Shown here piece after piece: positions 40,137 through 49,727 of a stretch of 64,000 nt of DNA. A model generated the notes under the pieces. That model saw only the letters and a program-made list of their open reading frames with translations. It was not told where the DNA came from and made no database searches. The stretch is taken from assembly GCF_024199925.1 (NCBI RefSeq), contig NZ_JANADR010000001.1:1054001-1118000 (forward strand). The letters are read 5' to 3'. The first letter of the stretch is position 1. Each line of letters starts with the position of its first letter. A program made the translations under genes and the position numbers. This DNA comes from Bradyrhizobium sp. CCGUVB1N3 (lineage in GTDB: Bacteria; Pseudomonadota; Alphaproteobacteria; Rhizobiales; Xanthobacteraceae).

Positions 40137-41111
40137 ATGACCAAAGCCGTCCGCGTGCACAAGGTCGGGGGTCCCGAAGCCCTGGTCTATGAGAGCGTGG
40201 AGGTGCCGGCGCCAGGGCCGGGCGAGGTACGTATCCGTCAGCACGCGGTGGGGTTGAACTTCATCGACGTCTATTTCCGCACCGGCCTCTACAAGGCGCC
40301 CGGACTTCCCTTCATCGCCGGCAACGAGGCGGCGGGCGAGGTGGTCTCCGTCGGACCCGGCGTGACGAATTTCCACCCCGGCGACCGCGTCGCCTACTAC
40401 CACAATCTCGGTGCCTACACCGGCGAGCGCAACATCCCTTGGGAGCGGCTGGTCAAGCTGCCCGACCACATCACCTACGAGCAGGGCGCCGTGCTCATGC
40501 TGAAGGGGCTCACCGTCTGGTATCTCCTGCACAAGACCTTCAAGGTCGAGCCGCATCATCGCGTGCTGATTCACGCCGCCGCCGGCGGCATCGGCCTGCT
40601 CGCCTGCCAATGGGCGAGGGCGCTCGGGGCGCATGTGGTCGGCACCGTCGGCTCGCGCCAGAAGGCGGAGCTTGCCGAGGCCAATGGCTGCGACCACGTC
40701 ATCCTCTACAACGAGGAGGATTTCGTCGCGCGCGTGAAGCAGATCAGCCGCAACGAGGGCTGCGACGTCGTCTATGACGGCGTCGGCAAGGCGACGTTCC
40801 CCGGCTCGCTGTCCTGCCTGAAGCCGCGCGGCATGTTCGTCTCCTTCGGCAATGCCTCGGGACCCGTGCCGCCGTTCGCGATCGCCGAGCTCAACAATCA
40901 CGGCTCGCTGTTTGCGACCCGGCCGAAGCTCAACGACTATATCGGCAAGCGCTCGGAATTGCTGGAAGGCGCCGACACGCTGTTCGCCGCCGTGATCAGC
41001 GGCAAGCTGCACGTTCCGATCAACCACGCCTACGCGCTGAAGGACGCGGCGAAAGCGCATATCGATCTCGAGAGCCGCGCCACGACGGGCGCGTCGATCT
41101 TGAAGCCGTGA
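40137..41111 (+). CDS. NADPH:quinone oxidoreductase (zeta-crystallin type)
   Basis: 324 residues from ATG 40137, with GAGGAGGT 6 nt upstream. MDR-superfamily quinone reductase without zinc ligands: GLNFIDVYFRTGLYK and PFIAGNEAAGEVVSVGPGV in the catalytic domain, then the NADPH-binding HAAAGGIGLLACQWARALGA. The C-terminus is LESRATTGASILKP, close to the QOR consensus (LxxRxTxGxxxLxP). It catalyses one-electron or two-electron reduction of quinones. Ends 9 bp before a structured repeat and convergent with the argD-like gene. Confidence 0.93.
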   Translation: MTKAVRVHKVGGPEALVYESVEVPAPGPGEVRIRQHAVGLNFIDVYFRTGLYKAPGLPFIAGNEAAGEVVSVGPGVTNFHPGDRVAYYHNLGAYTGERNIPWERLVKLPDHITYEQGAVLMLKGLTVWYLLHKTFKVEPHHRVLIHAAAGGIGLLACQWARALGAHVVGTVGSRQKAELAEANGCDHVILYNEEDFVARVKQISRNEGCDVVYDGVGKATFPGSLSCLKPRGMFVSFGNASGPVPPFAIAELNNHGSLFATRPKLNDYIGKRSELLEGADTLFAAVISGKLHVPINHAYALKDAAKAHIDLESRATTGASILKP

Positions 41112-41120
41112 GAGGCGGCG

Positions 41121-41197
41121 TCATTCCGGGGCTCGCGCAGCGAGAACCCGGAATCTCGAGATTCCGGGTTCGGTCCTTGCGGACCGGCCCGGAATGA
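41121..41197. repeat. Composite palindromic intergenic element
   Basis: Outer arms TCATTCCGGG (41121-41130) and CCCGGAATGA (41188-41197). Inside are three hairpins: CTCGC/GCGAG (about 41132-41144), a perfect 28-bp palindrome centred on CTCGAG (41144-41171), and CGGTCC-TTGC-GGACCG (41171-41186). Located between convergent genes. Typical of the dense palindromic repeats of Bradyrhizobium and Rhodopseudomonas. Confidence 0.8.
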
Positions 41198-41207
41198 CCA
41201 CGCGAAA

Positions 41208-42404
41208 CTACGCCACCCTCCGTGCCGCGCCGGCTTTGGTCAGGATCGCATCCAGGCAATCGATCATCTCGGCGATCTCCTCGCGCGTCACGTTGAGGGC
41301 CGGCATGAAGCGCAGCGTGTCGACCTGCGGCGCGTTGAGGAGGACGCCCTGTTCGAATGCCTGTGCGACGATCGCAGACGCGATCGGCAGTTTCAGGTCG
41401 AGTGCCAGGAGCAGGCCGCGGCCGCGCACCTCGCCGAGGCCGTACCGCGCCGACACCTTCTGCAACTCGCTTTCGAGCAGCAGACCGGTGTCGGCAACGG
41501 CCTTCAAAAATTCCGGCTTGCCGACCTCTTCGAATACCGCGAGCCCGGCGGCGCACATCACGGGATTGCCGTTGAACGTGCCGCCCTGATCGCCATGCTC
41601 GAAGCATGAGGCTTGCTCGGTCGCAAGCAGGGCGGCGAGCGGCACGCCGCCGCCAATGCCCTTGCCCAGCGTCATGATGTCGGGCGCAATCCCGGCATGT
41701 TCGTAGTGGAAGAGCTTTCCGGTCCGGCCCACGCCGGTCTGGATCTCGTCGAAGATCAGCAGGAGACCATGCGCCTTGGTGAGCGCGCGCAGCTCCTGCA
41801 GGAACTTGTCGGCCGCCGGCCACACGCCGGCTTCCCCCTGGATCGGTTCGAGCATCACGGCCACGGTGTTCGCGGTGATGAGCGCCTCGACGGAGGCGAT
41901 GTCGTTCAGCGTCGCCTTCTTGAAGCCCGAGACTTTCGGCTCGAACAGCGGCTCGAAGGCCTTCTTGCCGGACGCCGACATGGTGGCGAGCGTGCGGCCA
42001 TGGAAGCCACCTGCGAAGGTGATGATCTCGAACGCACCGCCTTTGTGCAGGCTGCCATATTTGCGCGCGAGCTTGATCGCGCCTTCATTGGCCTCCGCGC
42101 CGGAATTGGCGAAGAACACCTGATCGAAGCAACTGTTCTCGACCAGCGCTTGTGCGAGCTTCAGGCTGGGCTCGTTGTAGAAGGCGGGGCTCGGCGTCAG
42201 CAACCGCTTGGCCTGCGCTGCAAGCGCATCAGCGACCGACGGCGGCGAATGGCCGAGGCAGTTGACTGCCCATCCCTGCACGAAATCGAGATAGCGCTTG
42301 CGGCTATTGTCCCAGAGGTAGGAGCCCGCGCCGCGGACGAACACGGCCTTCGGCCGTGCGGTGATGTCCATCAGCGCATCATACGGATGGGTAGCGTTGG
42401 TCAT
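41208..42404 (-). CDS. argD: Acetylornithine/class-III aminotransferase (ArgD-like)
   Basis: 398 residues from ATG 42404, preceded by AGAGGAG. PLP class-III features: [52 protein letters not shown], and [19 protein letters not shown] containing the Schiff-base Lys. The sequence is closest to ArgD (N-acetylornithine transaminase; also succinyl-diaminopimelate transaminase). argF and other arginine genes are not adjacent, so it may be a second ArgD-type enzyme of wider substrate range; the symbol is therefore provisional. A stable hairpin lies 57-83 bp upstream. Confidence 0.8.
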   Translation of the reverse strand: MTNATHPYDALMDITARPKAVFVRGAGSYLWDNSRKRYLDFVQGWAVNCLGHSPPSVADALAAQAKRLLTPSPAFYNEPSLKLAQALVENSCFDQVFFANSGAEANEGAIKLARKYGSLHKGGAFEIITFAGGFHGRTLATMSASGKKAFEPLFEPKVSGFKKATLNDIASVEALITANTVAVMLEPIQGEAGVWPAADKFLQELRALTKAHGLLLIFDEIQTGVGRTGKLFHYEHAGIAPDIMTLGKGIGGGVPLAALLATEQASCFEHGDQGGTFNGNPVMCAAGLAVFEEVGKPEFLKAVADTGLLLESELQKVSARYGLGEVRGRGLLLALDLKLPIASAIVAQAFEQGVLLNAPQVDTLRFMPALNVTREEIAEMIDCLDAILTKAGAARRVA

Positions 42405-42460
42405 GTCAGACTCCTCTTGGGGCAGGGACAGTTCAGGGAAAAGACGCGCGAAAAAGCGCG

Positions 42461-42487
42461 AAGGCCGCACTTTGCGGGTGCGGCCTT
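42461..42487 (-). terminator. Hairpin between the TPR gene and argD-like gene
   Basis: Arms AAGGCCGCAC/GTGCGGCCTT (perfect 10 bp) with a 7-nt loop. On the minus strand it is followed by CGCGCTTTTT, so it probably terminates the upstream TPR transcript. It could also act within the argD leader. Confidence 0.6.
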
Positions 42488-42673
42488 CTCGAAAACTCTG
42501 CTGATGTCAGTGCTTCAGCGGCGTCGTCGGACATGGCGCAACCCATCATCGTCGCGGGTGCGACGACGGAAAGCTGCGCGGCGGCGGGTCCGAGAAGAGA
42601 TCATGGGGCGGGGCCATACAGCCGAAGGGCAGGGCTTGTCAAGCCGGTTCGCGGCGCAAGCAAGGCGTGGTGA

Positions 42674-43831
42674 CTACTCGACGCCGTAATGCGCGAAGTC
42701 CTCGGCGATGTCGGCCTTGATCGCCTTCGCCGCCGCGATGTCGCGCTCCGCTGCATCGGCATCGCCCCTCTTGCGCCTGGCAACACCGCGGCCGTACAGC
42801 GCGCTTTCGAGCTGCGGCTTCGCCGCCAGCGCGGAGTCGTAGTCCGCGATGGCCGCATCGAGATTGCCGAGCTTCAGGTAGCAGAGCGCGCGGCTGTCGA
42901 GTGTGTAGGGATCGTTCGGGCGCATGCGCAACGACTGCTCGCAATCGGCCAGCGCCTCCTGCAACTGGCCGAGGATCGCGCGGGTCATGCAGCGGGCGTT
43001 GAACACGCCAGCATAGCTCGCATTGATCTTGATCGCGCGGTCGTAATCGGCGAGCGCAAGCGCATAGTCGTGCTGGTCGGAATACATGTTGGCGCGGGCA
43101 TAGGCGTCGCGGTCGTTGCTCGGATTGAGCTCGAGCGATTTGCCGAAGTCGGCGAGCGCGCGCGTCCGGTCTCCGTTGTCGCGGAAGATGCGGGCGCGAT
43201 TGCCATAGGCCGGCCCATAATTCGGATCGAGCTTGATCGCCATGTCGAGATCGGCGAGTGCGCGATCCGCGTTCTGATGCTCGCGATAGGCGTTGCCTCG
43301 GTTGTAGTAGGCGAGCGCAAATTTCGGGTCGAGCCTGACGGCTTGGTCGTAGTCGGCGAGCGCGTGCTCGTAGTCGTTCCTGGCGCTGTAGGAGTTGCCG
43401 CGGTTGTTGTAGTAGAGCGGATCATTCGGTCTGAGCCGGATGGCGCGCGTGTAGTCGACGATGGCCTGGTCGCGGTCGCCCAGATCATCGTAGGCGATGC
43501 CGCGATTGTACCAGGCGGCAGCGTCTTTCGGATTGAGATCGATGGCACGGTTGAGGTCGGCGACCGCGCGCTCCGGATCACCCTTGCGCCGGAAGGCCTC
43601 ACCGCGATTGGAGAGCGCCAGCGCGTCCGACGGATCGGCTTTGAGGATCGTCGAGCAGCCTTCGATGCGCTGATCTTCCGTGATCCTGCCGGTGCCGAAG
43701 CACCGGGCACGCGCTTGCGTTGCGGACAAGGATTCGGCGGCAGATGGGAAGGGGACAAGAAGCGCGAAGAGCGCCAACGCACCTCCGACAACGCGAAGGC
43801 TGCGCCTGGCCGTGGCACGAGACCCGCTCAC
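42674..43831 (-). CDS. Secreted TPR-repeat protein
   Basis: 385 residues from a GTG at 43831. This start overlaps the upstream small gene by 4 bp (GTGA) and keeps the signal peptide near the N-terminus (LRVVGGALALFALLVPFPSA, cleavage near SAA-ES). The rest is about nine 34-residue tetratricopeptide repeats (for example ALSNRGEAFRRKGDPERAVA and AAWYNRGIAYDDLGDRDQAI) with the canonical W/Y-G-Y-A-P positions. TPR proteins are periplasmic or envelope scaffolds; partners unknown. Likely co-translated with 43828-43986. Confidence 0.85.
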   Translation of the reverse strand: MSGSRATARRSLRVVGGALALFALLVPFPSAAESLSATQARARCFGTGRITEDQRIEGCSTILKADPSDALALSNRGEAFRRKGDPERAVADLNRAIDLNPKDAAAWYNRGIAYDDLGDRDQAIVDYTRAIRLRPNDPLYYNNRGNSYSARNDYEHALADYDQAVRLDPKFALAYYNRGNAYREHQNADRALADLDMAIKLDPNYGPAYGNRARIFRDNGDRTRALADFGKSLELNPSNDRDAYARANMYSDQHDYALALADYDRAIKINASYAGVFNARCMTRAILGQLQEALADCEQSLRMRPNDPYTLDSRALCYLKLGNLDAAIADYDSALAAKPQLESALYGRGVARRKRGDADAAERDIAAAKAIKADIAEDFAHYGVE

Positions 43832-43986
43832 CCGACGCCCCAATGCACGAATTCCACGGCGATAGCGCGATCGCGGGGCACGGCCGGGGCGGGCTCCCAG
43901 GTCCCCGCGCAGACAGCCAGGAACGCCGGCGCCAGCATAATCAGGGCGGCAATGGCCCTCCGACCGGCCTTGAGATCGCCTCGCAT
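43828..43986 (-). CDS. Small hypothetical protein coupled to the TPR gene
   Basis: 52 residues from MRGDLKAGRRAIAALIMLAP. A basic N-terminus and a hydrophobic stretch (AIAALIMLAPAFLAVCAG) look like a signal peptide or anchor. The mature remainder, TWEPAPAVPRDRAIAVEFVH, is short. Its stop codon overlaps the GTG start of the TPR gene by 4 bp, which supports translation. A longer start (44094) is possible. Confidence 0.45.
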   Translation of the reverse strand: MRGDLKAGRRAIAALIMLAPAFLAVCAGTWEPAPAVPRDRAIAVEFVHWGVG

Positions 43987-44112
43987 CAATTGCGCCCGCT
44001 TCGAACCATTTTCACGCCCCCGTGTTTGTACCATCCAGGCGCCGTTTGGTTCGAACCGAGCCGGCGATCTGCGCGACCAAGAAGACATCTCCATTCCGCC
44101 AGGCGCGCCCCC

Positions 44113-45063
44113 TTGTCCGATCCCTCCTATCGCATCGACGTCGACAGCATCCGCCGAGCCTTTCCGCCCGGCACCGAAGCGCCGCCCCTGCTGCTCGATT
44201 TTGCAGGTTGGCTGAAGGGGCGTCCCTGGGGCAGCGTCGGTTGCTTCGATCTGCGTGGCCAGTTCGCCGATACCGCGCCGGTCTTCGATAGCAGCCCCTT
44301 GCGCGACAAGTTCGCCCTGTTCATGCGGCTGCCGGACGGCTCGGCCGTCGGCGCCTGGTATGGCGAGGGCTTGGACAGGGCCGATCCGCCCATCGTGGGA
44401 CTCGGATCGGAAGGCGAATACGACATACTTGCACCGTCATTGCCAAGGCTGATCGCCAAGCTCGCGAGCCAGGAGTTCGAGCGTGCGTGGCATGATCTGG
44501 CGCCCAACGACGAGGTGGAATGCGAAACGGTCGAGCTTGCGCAATGGTTGGCGAGGCGACTTTCCGATGTCGGGCTGGCGCCAGTGGAAGAAGCGTCATC
44601 TGACCTGCCCGACTTTCGTGGCTTCGTCGACAGATGGAGCAGGGAGCGCGAGACCTATTGGGCGAATAATCCGATGATGGCCGAACTCGGTTGGCGTCTC
44701 GCCGCGCATCTGCCGAAAGCTAAAAATCCCTGGGACAAGACACGGTTCGAGGTCGCGATCGTCGGCGCGCAATATCAGGCGCGCGTCATGCGCTCCGGCC
44801 CGCAGTCGTTCAAGGAGGAGAAGGCGATCGAGCCGTTGCTGCGTGAGTTGCGCGACGACATGCGCCGCGCGCAGCCCGAGCTCGGGCTTTGGTACTCGAT
44901 GGATTTTGGCCTCTACGCCGACGGCCGCGTCATGCCGCGCTTCGACTATGATGAGCGCCCGACGATCGACGACGTCCCGGCGGAGCTGTCAGAGGCGAAG
45001 GCTGACCTCGCCCGTGCGCCGCGGCCTGAGCGTTGGGTGCCGACCTGGCTGGCCGCTGGCTGA
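44113..45063 (+). CDS. Immunity-protein-like hypothetical (possible SUKH/YezG-type domains)
   Basis: About 316 residues from a TTG at 44113; no ATG or good SD is available, so the start is uncertain. The N-terminal half ([20 protein letters not shown] to [16 protein letters not shown]) has the look of SUKH/Smi1-type folds: the G-x-G...E-Y pattern and an F/W-rich strand. The C-terminal half ends [20 protein letters not shown] followed by YDERP, similar to the DUF600/YezG antitoxin family. Both types are usually immunity proteins for polymorphic toxins. No toxin gene is near, so function is unproven. Similarity judged by eye. Confidence 0.5.
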   Translation: MSDPSYRIDVDSIRRAFPPGTEAPPLLLDFAGWLKGRPWGSVGCFDLRGQFADTAPVFDSSPLRDKFALFMRLPDGSAVGAWYGEGLDRADPPIVGLGSEGEYDILAPSLPRLIAKLASQEFERAWHDLAPNDEVECETVELAQWLARRLSDVGLAPVEEASSDLPDFRGFVDRWSRERETYWANNPMMAELGWRLAAHLPKAKNPWDKTRFEVAIVGAQYQARVMRSGPQSFKEEKAIEPLLRELRDDMRRAQPELGLWYSMDFGLYADGRVMPRFDYDERPTIDDVPAELSEAKADLARAPRPERWVPTWLAAG

Positions 45064-45149
45064 TCTCGCCCCGCGCGGCTCGCTGGCCAGTAAGTCTTTG
45101 GTTAATGTTTTCTTGCTATTTACCGGTCCGCTTCGAATGGGGGGAGCGG

Positions 45150-46412
45150 ATGGGATTTTTTGGGCGGCAGACAAGCCAGGATCGCGACGGCCAGATCTGG
45201 CAAGCAGTTTTCGAACGTTCGGTCGATGCGATCATGGTCCTGGCGGGACCCAAGATCATCGCCTGCAACGAGGCCGCGGTCAGATTTGGAGGCTATCGCA
45301 GCAAGGCCGACCTGCTGTCCCGGTCACCGGCCGATATGGCTCCCGAATTCCAGGCGGACGGCCGTCGCTCGTCGGAGTACGTCAAGGAGACGCTTGCGCG
45401 GGCGATGAAGGACGGCCACGCCCGCTTCGAATGGATCACGCGCCGCGCGGACGGTCAGATGGTCCCGGTGCAGGTCACGCTCGTTCCCGCGGAGATCGAT
45501 GGCCAGCCCGTCGTCATCAGCTATCGGCGTGACTTATCGGAGCTGATTGCCGCGCGGGAAGAGAAGACGCGCGCCATCGCCAAACTTGCCGGCGAATTCG
45601 AGGAAACCATCGGCTCCATTGCCAATGCCGTGTCGTCGGCTGCCAAGAACGTCGAAATGACGGCGGGCTCGCTCAGCTCGACCGCCGAGAACGCTGCCCA
45701 ACGCGTTTCAACCGTCGCAGCGGCCTCATCTGAGGCGTCGACCAATGTTCAGTCGGTGGCTGGTGCGACCGAAGAGCTGTCGAGCTCGGTTGCCGAGATC
45801 AATCGCCAGGTCACGACTTCATCGAGCATTGCGGCCGAAGCGGTGGAGGCGTCCGCACGCACCAATAATCTCGTGAAGAGCCTCTCGGAGGCTGCGGCCA
45901 AGATCGGAGCGGTCACCGAGATGATCAATGCGATTGCGAGCCAGACCAATCTTCTGGCCTTGAACGCTACGATCGAGGCGGCGCGAGCCGGTGATGCCGG
46001 TCGCGGTTTCGCGGTCGTCGCCGCGGAGGTCAAGAGCCTGTCCAGCCAGACCGCCAAGGCCACCGAAGAGATCAGCGCCCATATCAGCGCCATGCAACGG
46101 GCAACGGGCGATACCGTTGCAGCCATCCAGGGAATCGGCGGGACGATCGGACAGATCAGCGATATCGGCAAATCGATTGCCATCGCCGTCGAGCAGCAAG
46201 GTCAGGCAACGCAGGAGATTGCGCGCTCCGTGAGCCAGGCCGCGGCGGGTACCAGCGGGGTTACCGCAAACATCAATGCCGTCACGCGCACGATCGATGC
46301 CACGGGCACTGCTGCCAACGACATGCTCGGCGCTGCCGGTGAATTGTCACGACACGCAGTTGCGTTGCGCGACAAGGTGGCCGGTTTCCTGAAGGCCGTG
46401 CGCGCCGCGTAA
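45150..46412 (+). CDS. Soluble PAS-containing methyl-accepting chemotaxis protein
   Basis: 420 residues from ATG 45150, preceded by GGGGAGCGG. No membrane segment or signal peptide. PAS-type N-terminal sensor (about 10-120; [32 protein letters not shown]). The MCP signalling domain (about 150-415) contains the highly conserved hairpin tip [20 protein letters not shown] followed by [19 protein letters not shown]. Acts on CheA/CheW as a cytoplasmic, probably redox- or metabolite-sensing receptor. No che genes nearby. Confidence 0.92.
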   Translation: MGFFGRQTSQDRDGQIWQAVFERSVDAIMVLAGPKIIACNEAAVRFGGYRSKADLLSRSPADMAPEFQADGRRSSEYVKETLARAMKDGHARFEWITRRADGQMVPVQVTLVPAEIDGQPVVISYRRDLSELIAAREEKTRAIAKLAGEFEETIGSIANAVSSAAKNVEMTAGSLSSTAENAAQRVSTVAAASSEASTNVQSVAGATEELSSSVAEINRQVTTSSSIAAEAVEASARTNNLVKSLSEAAAKIGAVTEMINAIASQTNLLALNATIEAARAGDAGRGFAVVAAEVKSLSSQTAKATEEISAHISAMQRATGDTVAAIQGIGGTIGQISDIGKSIAIAVEQQGQATQEIARSVSQAAAGTSGVTANINAVTRTIDATGTAANDMLGAAGELSRHAVALRDKVAGFLKAVRAA

Positions 46413-46433
46413 CACGTGGCGCTCGGTTGAAGA

Positions 46434-47774
46434 TCAAAATCCCGCGACGCCGCCGTGCAGATCGTATGCGTCGGCACGCTCGATCTTGGCGGTGACGATC
46501 TCGCCAACGCGCAAGGGGCGGCGGCTCGACAGATAAACGGCGCCGTCGATCTCCGGCGCATCCGCCTTTGAGCGGCCCTTTGCGACGGTCGGGCCGACCT
46601 CGTCGATGATGACCTGCTGGCGGGTGCCGACCTTGCGCTTCAGCCTGCGCGCGGAAATCTTCTGCTGGCGCGCCATCAGCGCGTTGTAGCGCTCCTGCTT
46701 CACCTCATCCGGAACGGTGCCGGGCAGGGCGTTGGAGGTGGCGCCCGCGACCGGCTCGTATTTGAAGCAGCCGACGCGATCGATCTCGGCTTCATCAAGC
46801 CAGTCGAGCAGATAGGCGAAGTCGGCATCGGTCTCGCCGGGGAAGCCGACGATGAAGGTCGATCGCAAAGCCAGATCGGGACATTCCTCGCGCCAACGCT
46901 TGATCCGCGCCAGCGTCTTGTCCTGCGCCGCCGGCCGTTTCATCGCCTTGAGGACTTCGGGGCTCGCGTGCTGAAAGGGGATGTCGAGATAGGGCAGCAC
47001 CTTGCCCTCGGCCATCAGCGCGATGACCTCGTCGACATGCGGGTAGGGGTAGACATATTGTAGGCGGACCCAGGCCCCGAGCTCCCCGAGCTCGCGCGCG
47101 AGATCGAGGAATCTGGCGCGGACCTGGCGGTCCTTCCAGGGGCTCTCGGCATATTTGACGTCGACGCCATAGGCCGAAGTGTCCTGCGAGATGACGAGCA
47201 GCTCCTTGACGCCGGCGCCGACCAGCCGCTCGGCCTCGCGCAGCACGTCATTGGCGGGACGCGACACCAGGTCGCCTCGCAGCTTCGGGATGATGCAGAA
47301 GGTGCAGCGGTTGTTGCAGCCTTCGGAGATCTTCAAATAGGCGTAATGGCGCGGCGTCAGCTTGATGCCCTGCGGCGGCACCAGGTCGAGATGCGGATTG
47401 TGCGCCGGCGGCAGCGCCCGGTGCACGGCATCGAGCACCGATTCATATTGCTGCGGCCCCGTAATCGAGAGCACGCCGGGATAGGCCTGCTCGATCTGCT
47501 CAGGCTCGGCACCCATGCAGCCGGTCACGATCACCTTACCGTTCTCGGCCATGGCCTCGCCGATCGCCGAGAGCGACTCCTGCTTGGCGCTGTCGAGGAA
47601 GCCACAGGTGTTAACGATGACGATATCGGCCCCGTCATGCTTGCGGGCGAGCTCGTAGCCCTCGGCGCGCAGCCGTGTGATGATGCGCTCGGAGTCCACC
47701 AATGCCTTGGGACAGCCGAGTGACGTGAATGAAATACGCGGCGCTCTTTCCATGTAATCGCCTGGAGCCTGCAT
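46434..47774 (-). CDS. rimO: Ribosomal protein S12 methylthiotransferase RimO
   Basis: 446 residues; MERAPRISF at 47753 is an alternative start. The N-terminal UPF0004 domain contains [22 protein letters not shown] and GCMGAEP, three Cys for the auxiliary cluster. The radical-SAM motif CNNRCTFC (C-x3-C-x2-C) follows in [20 protein letters not shown]. The C-terminal TRAM domain ends the protein. RimO methylthiolates Asp-89 of ribosomal protein S12. It is distinguished from MiaB by KALVDSE and the S12-type ISEGCNN sequence. Monocistronic. Confidence 0.96.
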   Translation of the reverse strand: MQAPGDYMERAPRISFTSLGCPKALVDSERIITRLRAEGYELARKHDGADIVIVNTCGFLDSAKQESLSAIGEAMAENGKVIVTGCMGAEPEQIEQAYPGVLSITGPQQYESVLDAVHRALPPAHNPHLDLVPPQGIKLTPRHYAYLKISEGCNNRCTFCIIPKLRGDLVSRPANDVLREAERLVGAGVKELLVISQDTSAYGVDVKYAESPWKDRQVRARFLDLARELGELGAWVRLQYVYPYPHVDEVIALMAEGKVLPYLDIPFQHASPEVLKAMKRPAAQDKTLARIKRWREECPDLALRSTFIVGFPGETDADFAYLLDWLDEAEIDRVGCFKYEPVAGATSNALPGTVPDEVKQERYNALMARQQKISARRLKRKVGTRQQVIIDEVGPTVAKGRSKADAPEIDGAVYLSSRRPLRVGEIVTAKIERADAYDLHGGVAGF

Positions 47775-48092
47775 CTGAATTGTTCGGATATGCGATCCAA
47801 CTAATTGATCCGATGGAAAAATTCAACTGCTGTGCACGTTCCGGCGATGGTAAAATAAAACAAGACTCGGCAGAGGGGATGCTTGGGGGCTGAAAGTTCC
47901 TGACGGGCGGAAGGCTGTTCCGATCGAACTCACCGAAGCGATGGAAGAAGCGCTCTACTGGCCCTGCTGGTTGGACGCACCCATCGGCACAGAGCCGACA
48001 TCTGCCAGCCAACGCGATGGGCCAGAGCCGCTCTTAAGGCTTGTGTCGAAATATCCGCGACTGCTGCTTCCTCAGTGCCAGGATGCTTGGGA
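47775..48092. other. Intergenic stretch, no convincing gene
   Basis: A 51-codon plus-strand frame (MEEALYWPCWLDAPIGTEPT, starting 47941) has no SD and is not recognisable. The rest, including an AT-rich run at 47760-47830 upstream of rimO, looks like its promoter region. Confidence 0.4.
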
Positions 48093-48494
48093 CTAATTCG
48101 CGGCGCCCTCGACAGCAAATGTGTGATAGGTGGCGTATTTCTCGCCAACGGCTCGAACTTGCACGTAGGCTGGATCGTTTCGCCAAGCCCGAAGCGCCTC
48201 CATGCTCGGATACATATAGATAACCACGCGTTTGGGTGGATTTCCGTCAACGGCAACGACCTGCGAACCGGTTGCCGCCGCGCCTGCAGCCGCAACCAAC
48301 TTCCCGCCATGTGCTTTGATGATCTCCCTCGCCTTGGGGAGATATTCCTTGGCGTAACCATCGGGATCGGAGACGTCGATTTGGCCGATCAGATAGGCGG
48401 GCGGAGTAGCTTCGCTATGGAGTGCTTCGCTGCCAATCGCGCCTAATACGGCGCCTGTCAACATGACGAGACCGATCCTGCATCCGGAATTCAT
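48093..48494 (-). CDS. DUF1330 family protein with N-terminal membrane/signal segment
   Basis: 133 residues from MNSGCRIGLVMLTGAVLGAI. The first 25 residues are a signal peptide or anchor. The DUF1330 domain (about 32-130) contains AYLIGQIDVSDPDGYAKEYL, VVAVDGNPPKRVVIYMYPSM and RNDPAYVQVRAVGEKYA, i.e. the conserved E.(L)..W..SP.Y arrangement. Differs from the DUF1330 protein at 452-742 by being exported. It is divergent from a LysR-type regulator gene (48619), a second DUF1330-regulator pair in this window. Confidence 0.8.
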   Translation of the reverse strand: MNSGCRIGLVMLTGAVLGAIGSEALHSEATPPAYLIGQIDVSDPDGYAKEYLPKAREIIKAHGGKLVAAAGAAATGSQVVAVDGNPPKRVVIYMYPSMEALRAWRNDPAYVQVRAVGEKYATYHTFAVEGAAN

Positions 48495-48618
48495 GTGTGG
48501 GCCTCCATTCATGTCTGGCCACCGCCGCGAGCAGTCACACCGGATTCTCCACAGCAGCTCAAAATGTGTCCAATACATAGATGCTCTGAAATATTATGCT
48601 CTAATGGTATAAGCGAGC

Positions 48619-49590
48619 ATGAACCTTCGACAGGCCCTCACGTTCCTGACCGTGGCCGAGCTCGGCACCGTCTCAAAGGCTGCTTTGCGGTTGCGTGTTG
48701 CCCAGCCGGCGTTGTCCAGGCAAATCATCGGTCTCGAGCAAGAGCTAGGCTTGCGGCTGTTCGACCGGGTGGGACGCCGCCTTCTGTTGACCGGTGAGGG
48801 CGAGCAGTTGATTGCAGGCTGCCGCCTGCTGCTCAACAGCGTCAGTTCGCTGAAGGAGCAGGCCGAGCTCCTCCGTCAAGGAGACACAGGGGTTCTAAAG
48901 ATAGCCGGGTCGCCGCAACACATCGAGAGCGTGCTGTCACGATTTCTCCACCTGTACGCCAAGCGATATCCCAGGGTTGATATAAGGATCAGGGAGGGGA
49001 CTGGAAGCGAAATACTGACGATGCTCGAACGCGGTGAAATCCATCTCGGCCAAAACCTGCTGCACGCAGTCAGGCTGAACGAACAGCACTTCGGCAGCCT
49101 TCCGCTTGGATCTGTACAATTGCTGGCTGTCTGCCATCCCTCGATGCCACTTAGTCCCCATCGTACCATCGAGATAGCTGATCTCGCTGAGTTTCCGTTA
49201 CTGCTGCTGGACACCGGATTCGGATTTCGCCGTGCGTTCGACGCAGCAAGCCGTATGGCGGGACTGAAACCGACCATCATGTTCGAGAGCCGAAATCCGC
49301 ATACTTTGTTGGCGCTCGCTGAGGCAGGGCACGGCGTAGCGATCGTTCCTTCCCAACTTCAGTGCTGGCGTTACGAATTGAGGGTTATCGGTCTCACGCA
49401 TAGACGCCGCGTGTTGCAGGAGCCCCTGACAATCTCATGGGATAAGCGGCGCCCGTTGCCTCGTTTCGCGACTGATTATTGTACAATGCTCGCCGCGCAT
49501 ATGCGCGAGACGTTTCCGATCACTCGCCCGACGGAGCCGGCCAGAGCAAAAAGCAGCGGCCGGTTCCGAGCCCAAGCGAAACGAAGCTGA
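48619..49590 (+). CDS. LysR-family transcriptional regulator
   Basis: 323 residues. N-terminal HTH (about 1-60) with FLTVAELGTVSKAALRLRVA and QPALSRQIIGLEQELGLRLF. Periplasmic-binding-like effector domain from about 90, with PLLLLDTGFGFRRAF and EAGHGVAIVPSQ. Effector unknown. It reads away from the DUF1330 gene at 48093-48494 with 124 bp between the starts, the usual arrangement of a LysR regulator with its target. The downstream gap to nasT is 137 bp, so it probably does not belong to the nitrate cluster. Confidence 0.93.
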   Translation: MNLRQALTFLTVAELGTVSKAALRLRVAQPALSRQIIGLEQELGLRLFDRVGRRLLLTGEGEQLIAGCRLLLNSVSSLKEQAELLRQGDTGVLKIAGSPQHIESVLSRFLHLYAKRYPRVDIRIREGTGSEILTMLERGEIHLGQNLLHAVRLNEQHFGSLPLGSVQLLAVCHPSMPLSPHRTIEIADLAEFPLLLLDTGFGFRRAFDAASRMAGLKPTIMFESRNPHTLLALAEAGHGVAIVPSQLQCWRYELRVIGLTHRRRVLQEPLTISWDKRRPLPRFATDYCTMLAAHMRETFPITRPTEPARAKSSGRFRAQAKRS

Positions 49591-49727
49591 CCTTGGGCGC
49601 AGCCGTCTGATCCATACCTAAATCTGCCTGATTGACCGCTTGCAGCTAGTCCTAATTGCCCACAATTACAACCCTTTGCATGGGGCTCCGGCGTGCTATG
49701 GATGCGTCGCCGGGGGTGAGTTGAGCG

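Noticed and set aside
44113..45063. Toxin-immunity module
   Set aside because: Only an immunity-like protein is seen; neighbouring genes (TPR protein, chemoreceptor) show no toxin or secretion features.
47941..48096. 51-codon plus-strand frame MEEALYWPCW...
   Set aside because: Looks protein-like in places but has no SD, no recognisable similarity and runs into the end of the DUF1330 gene; may be a decayed fragment.
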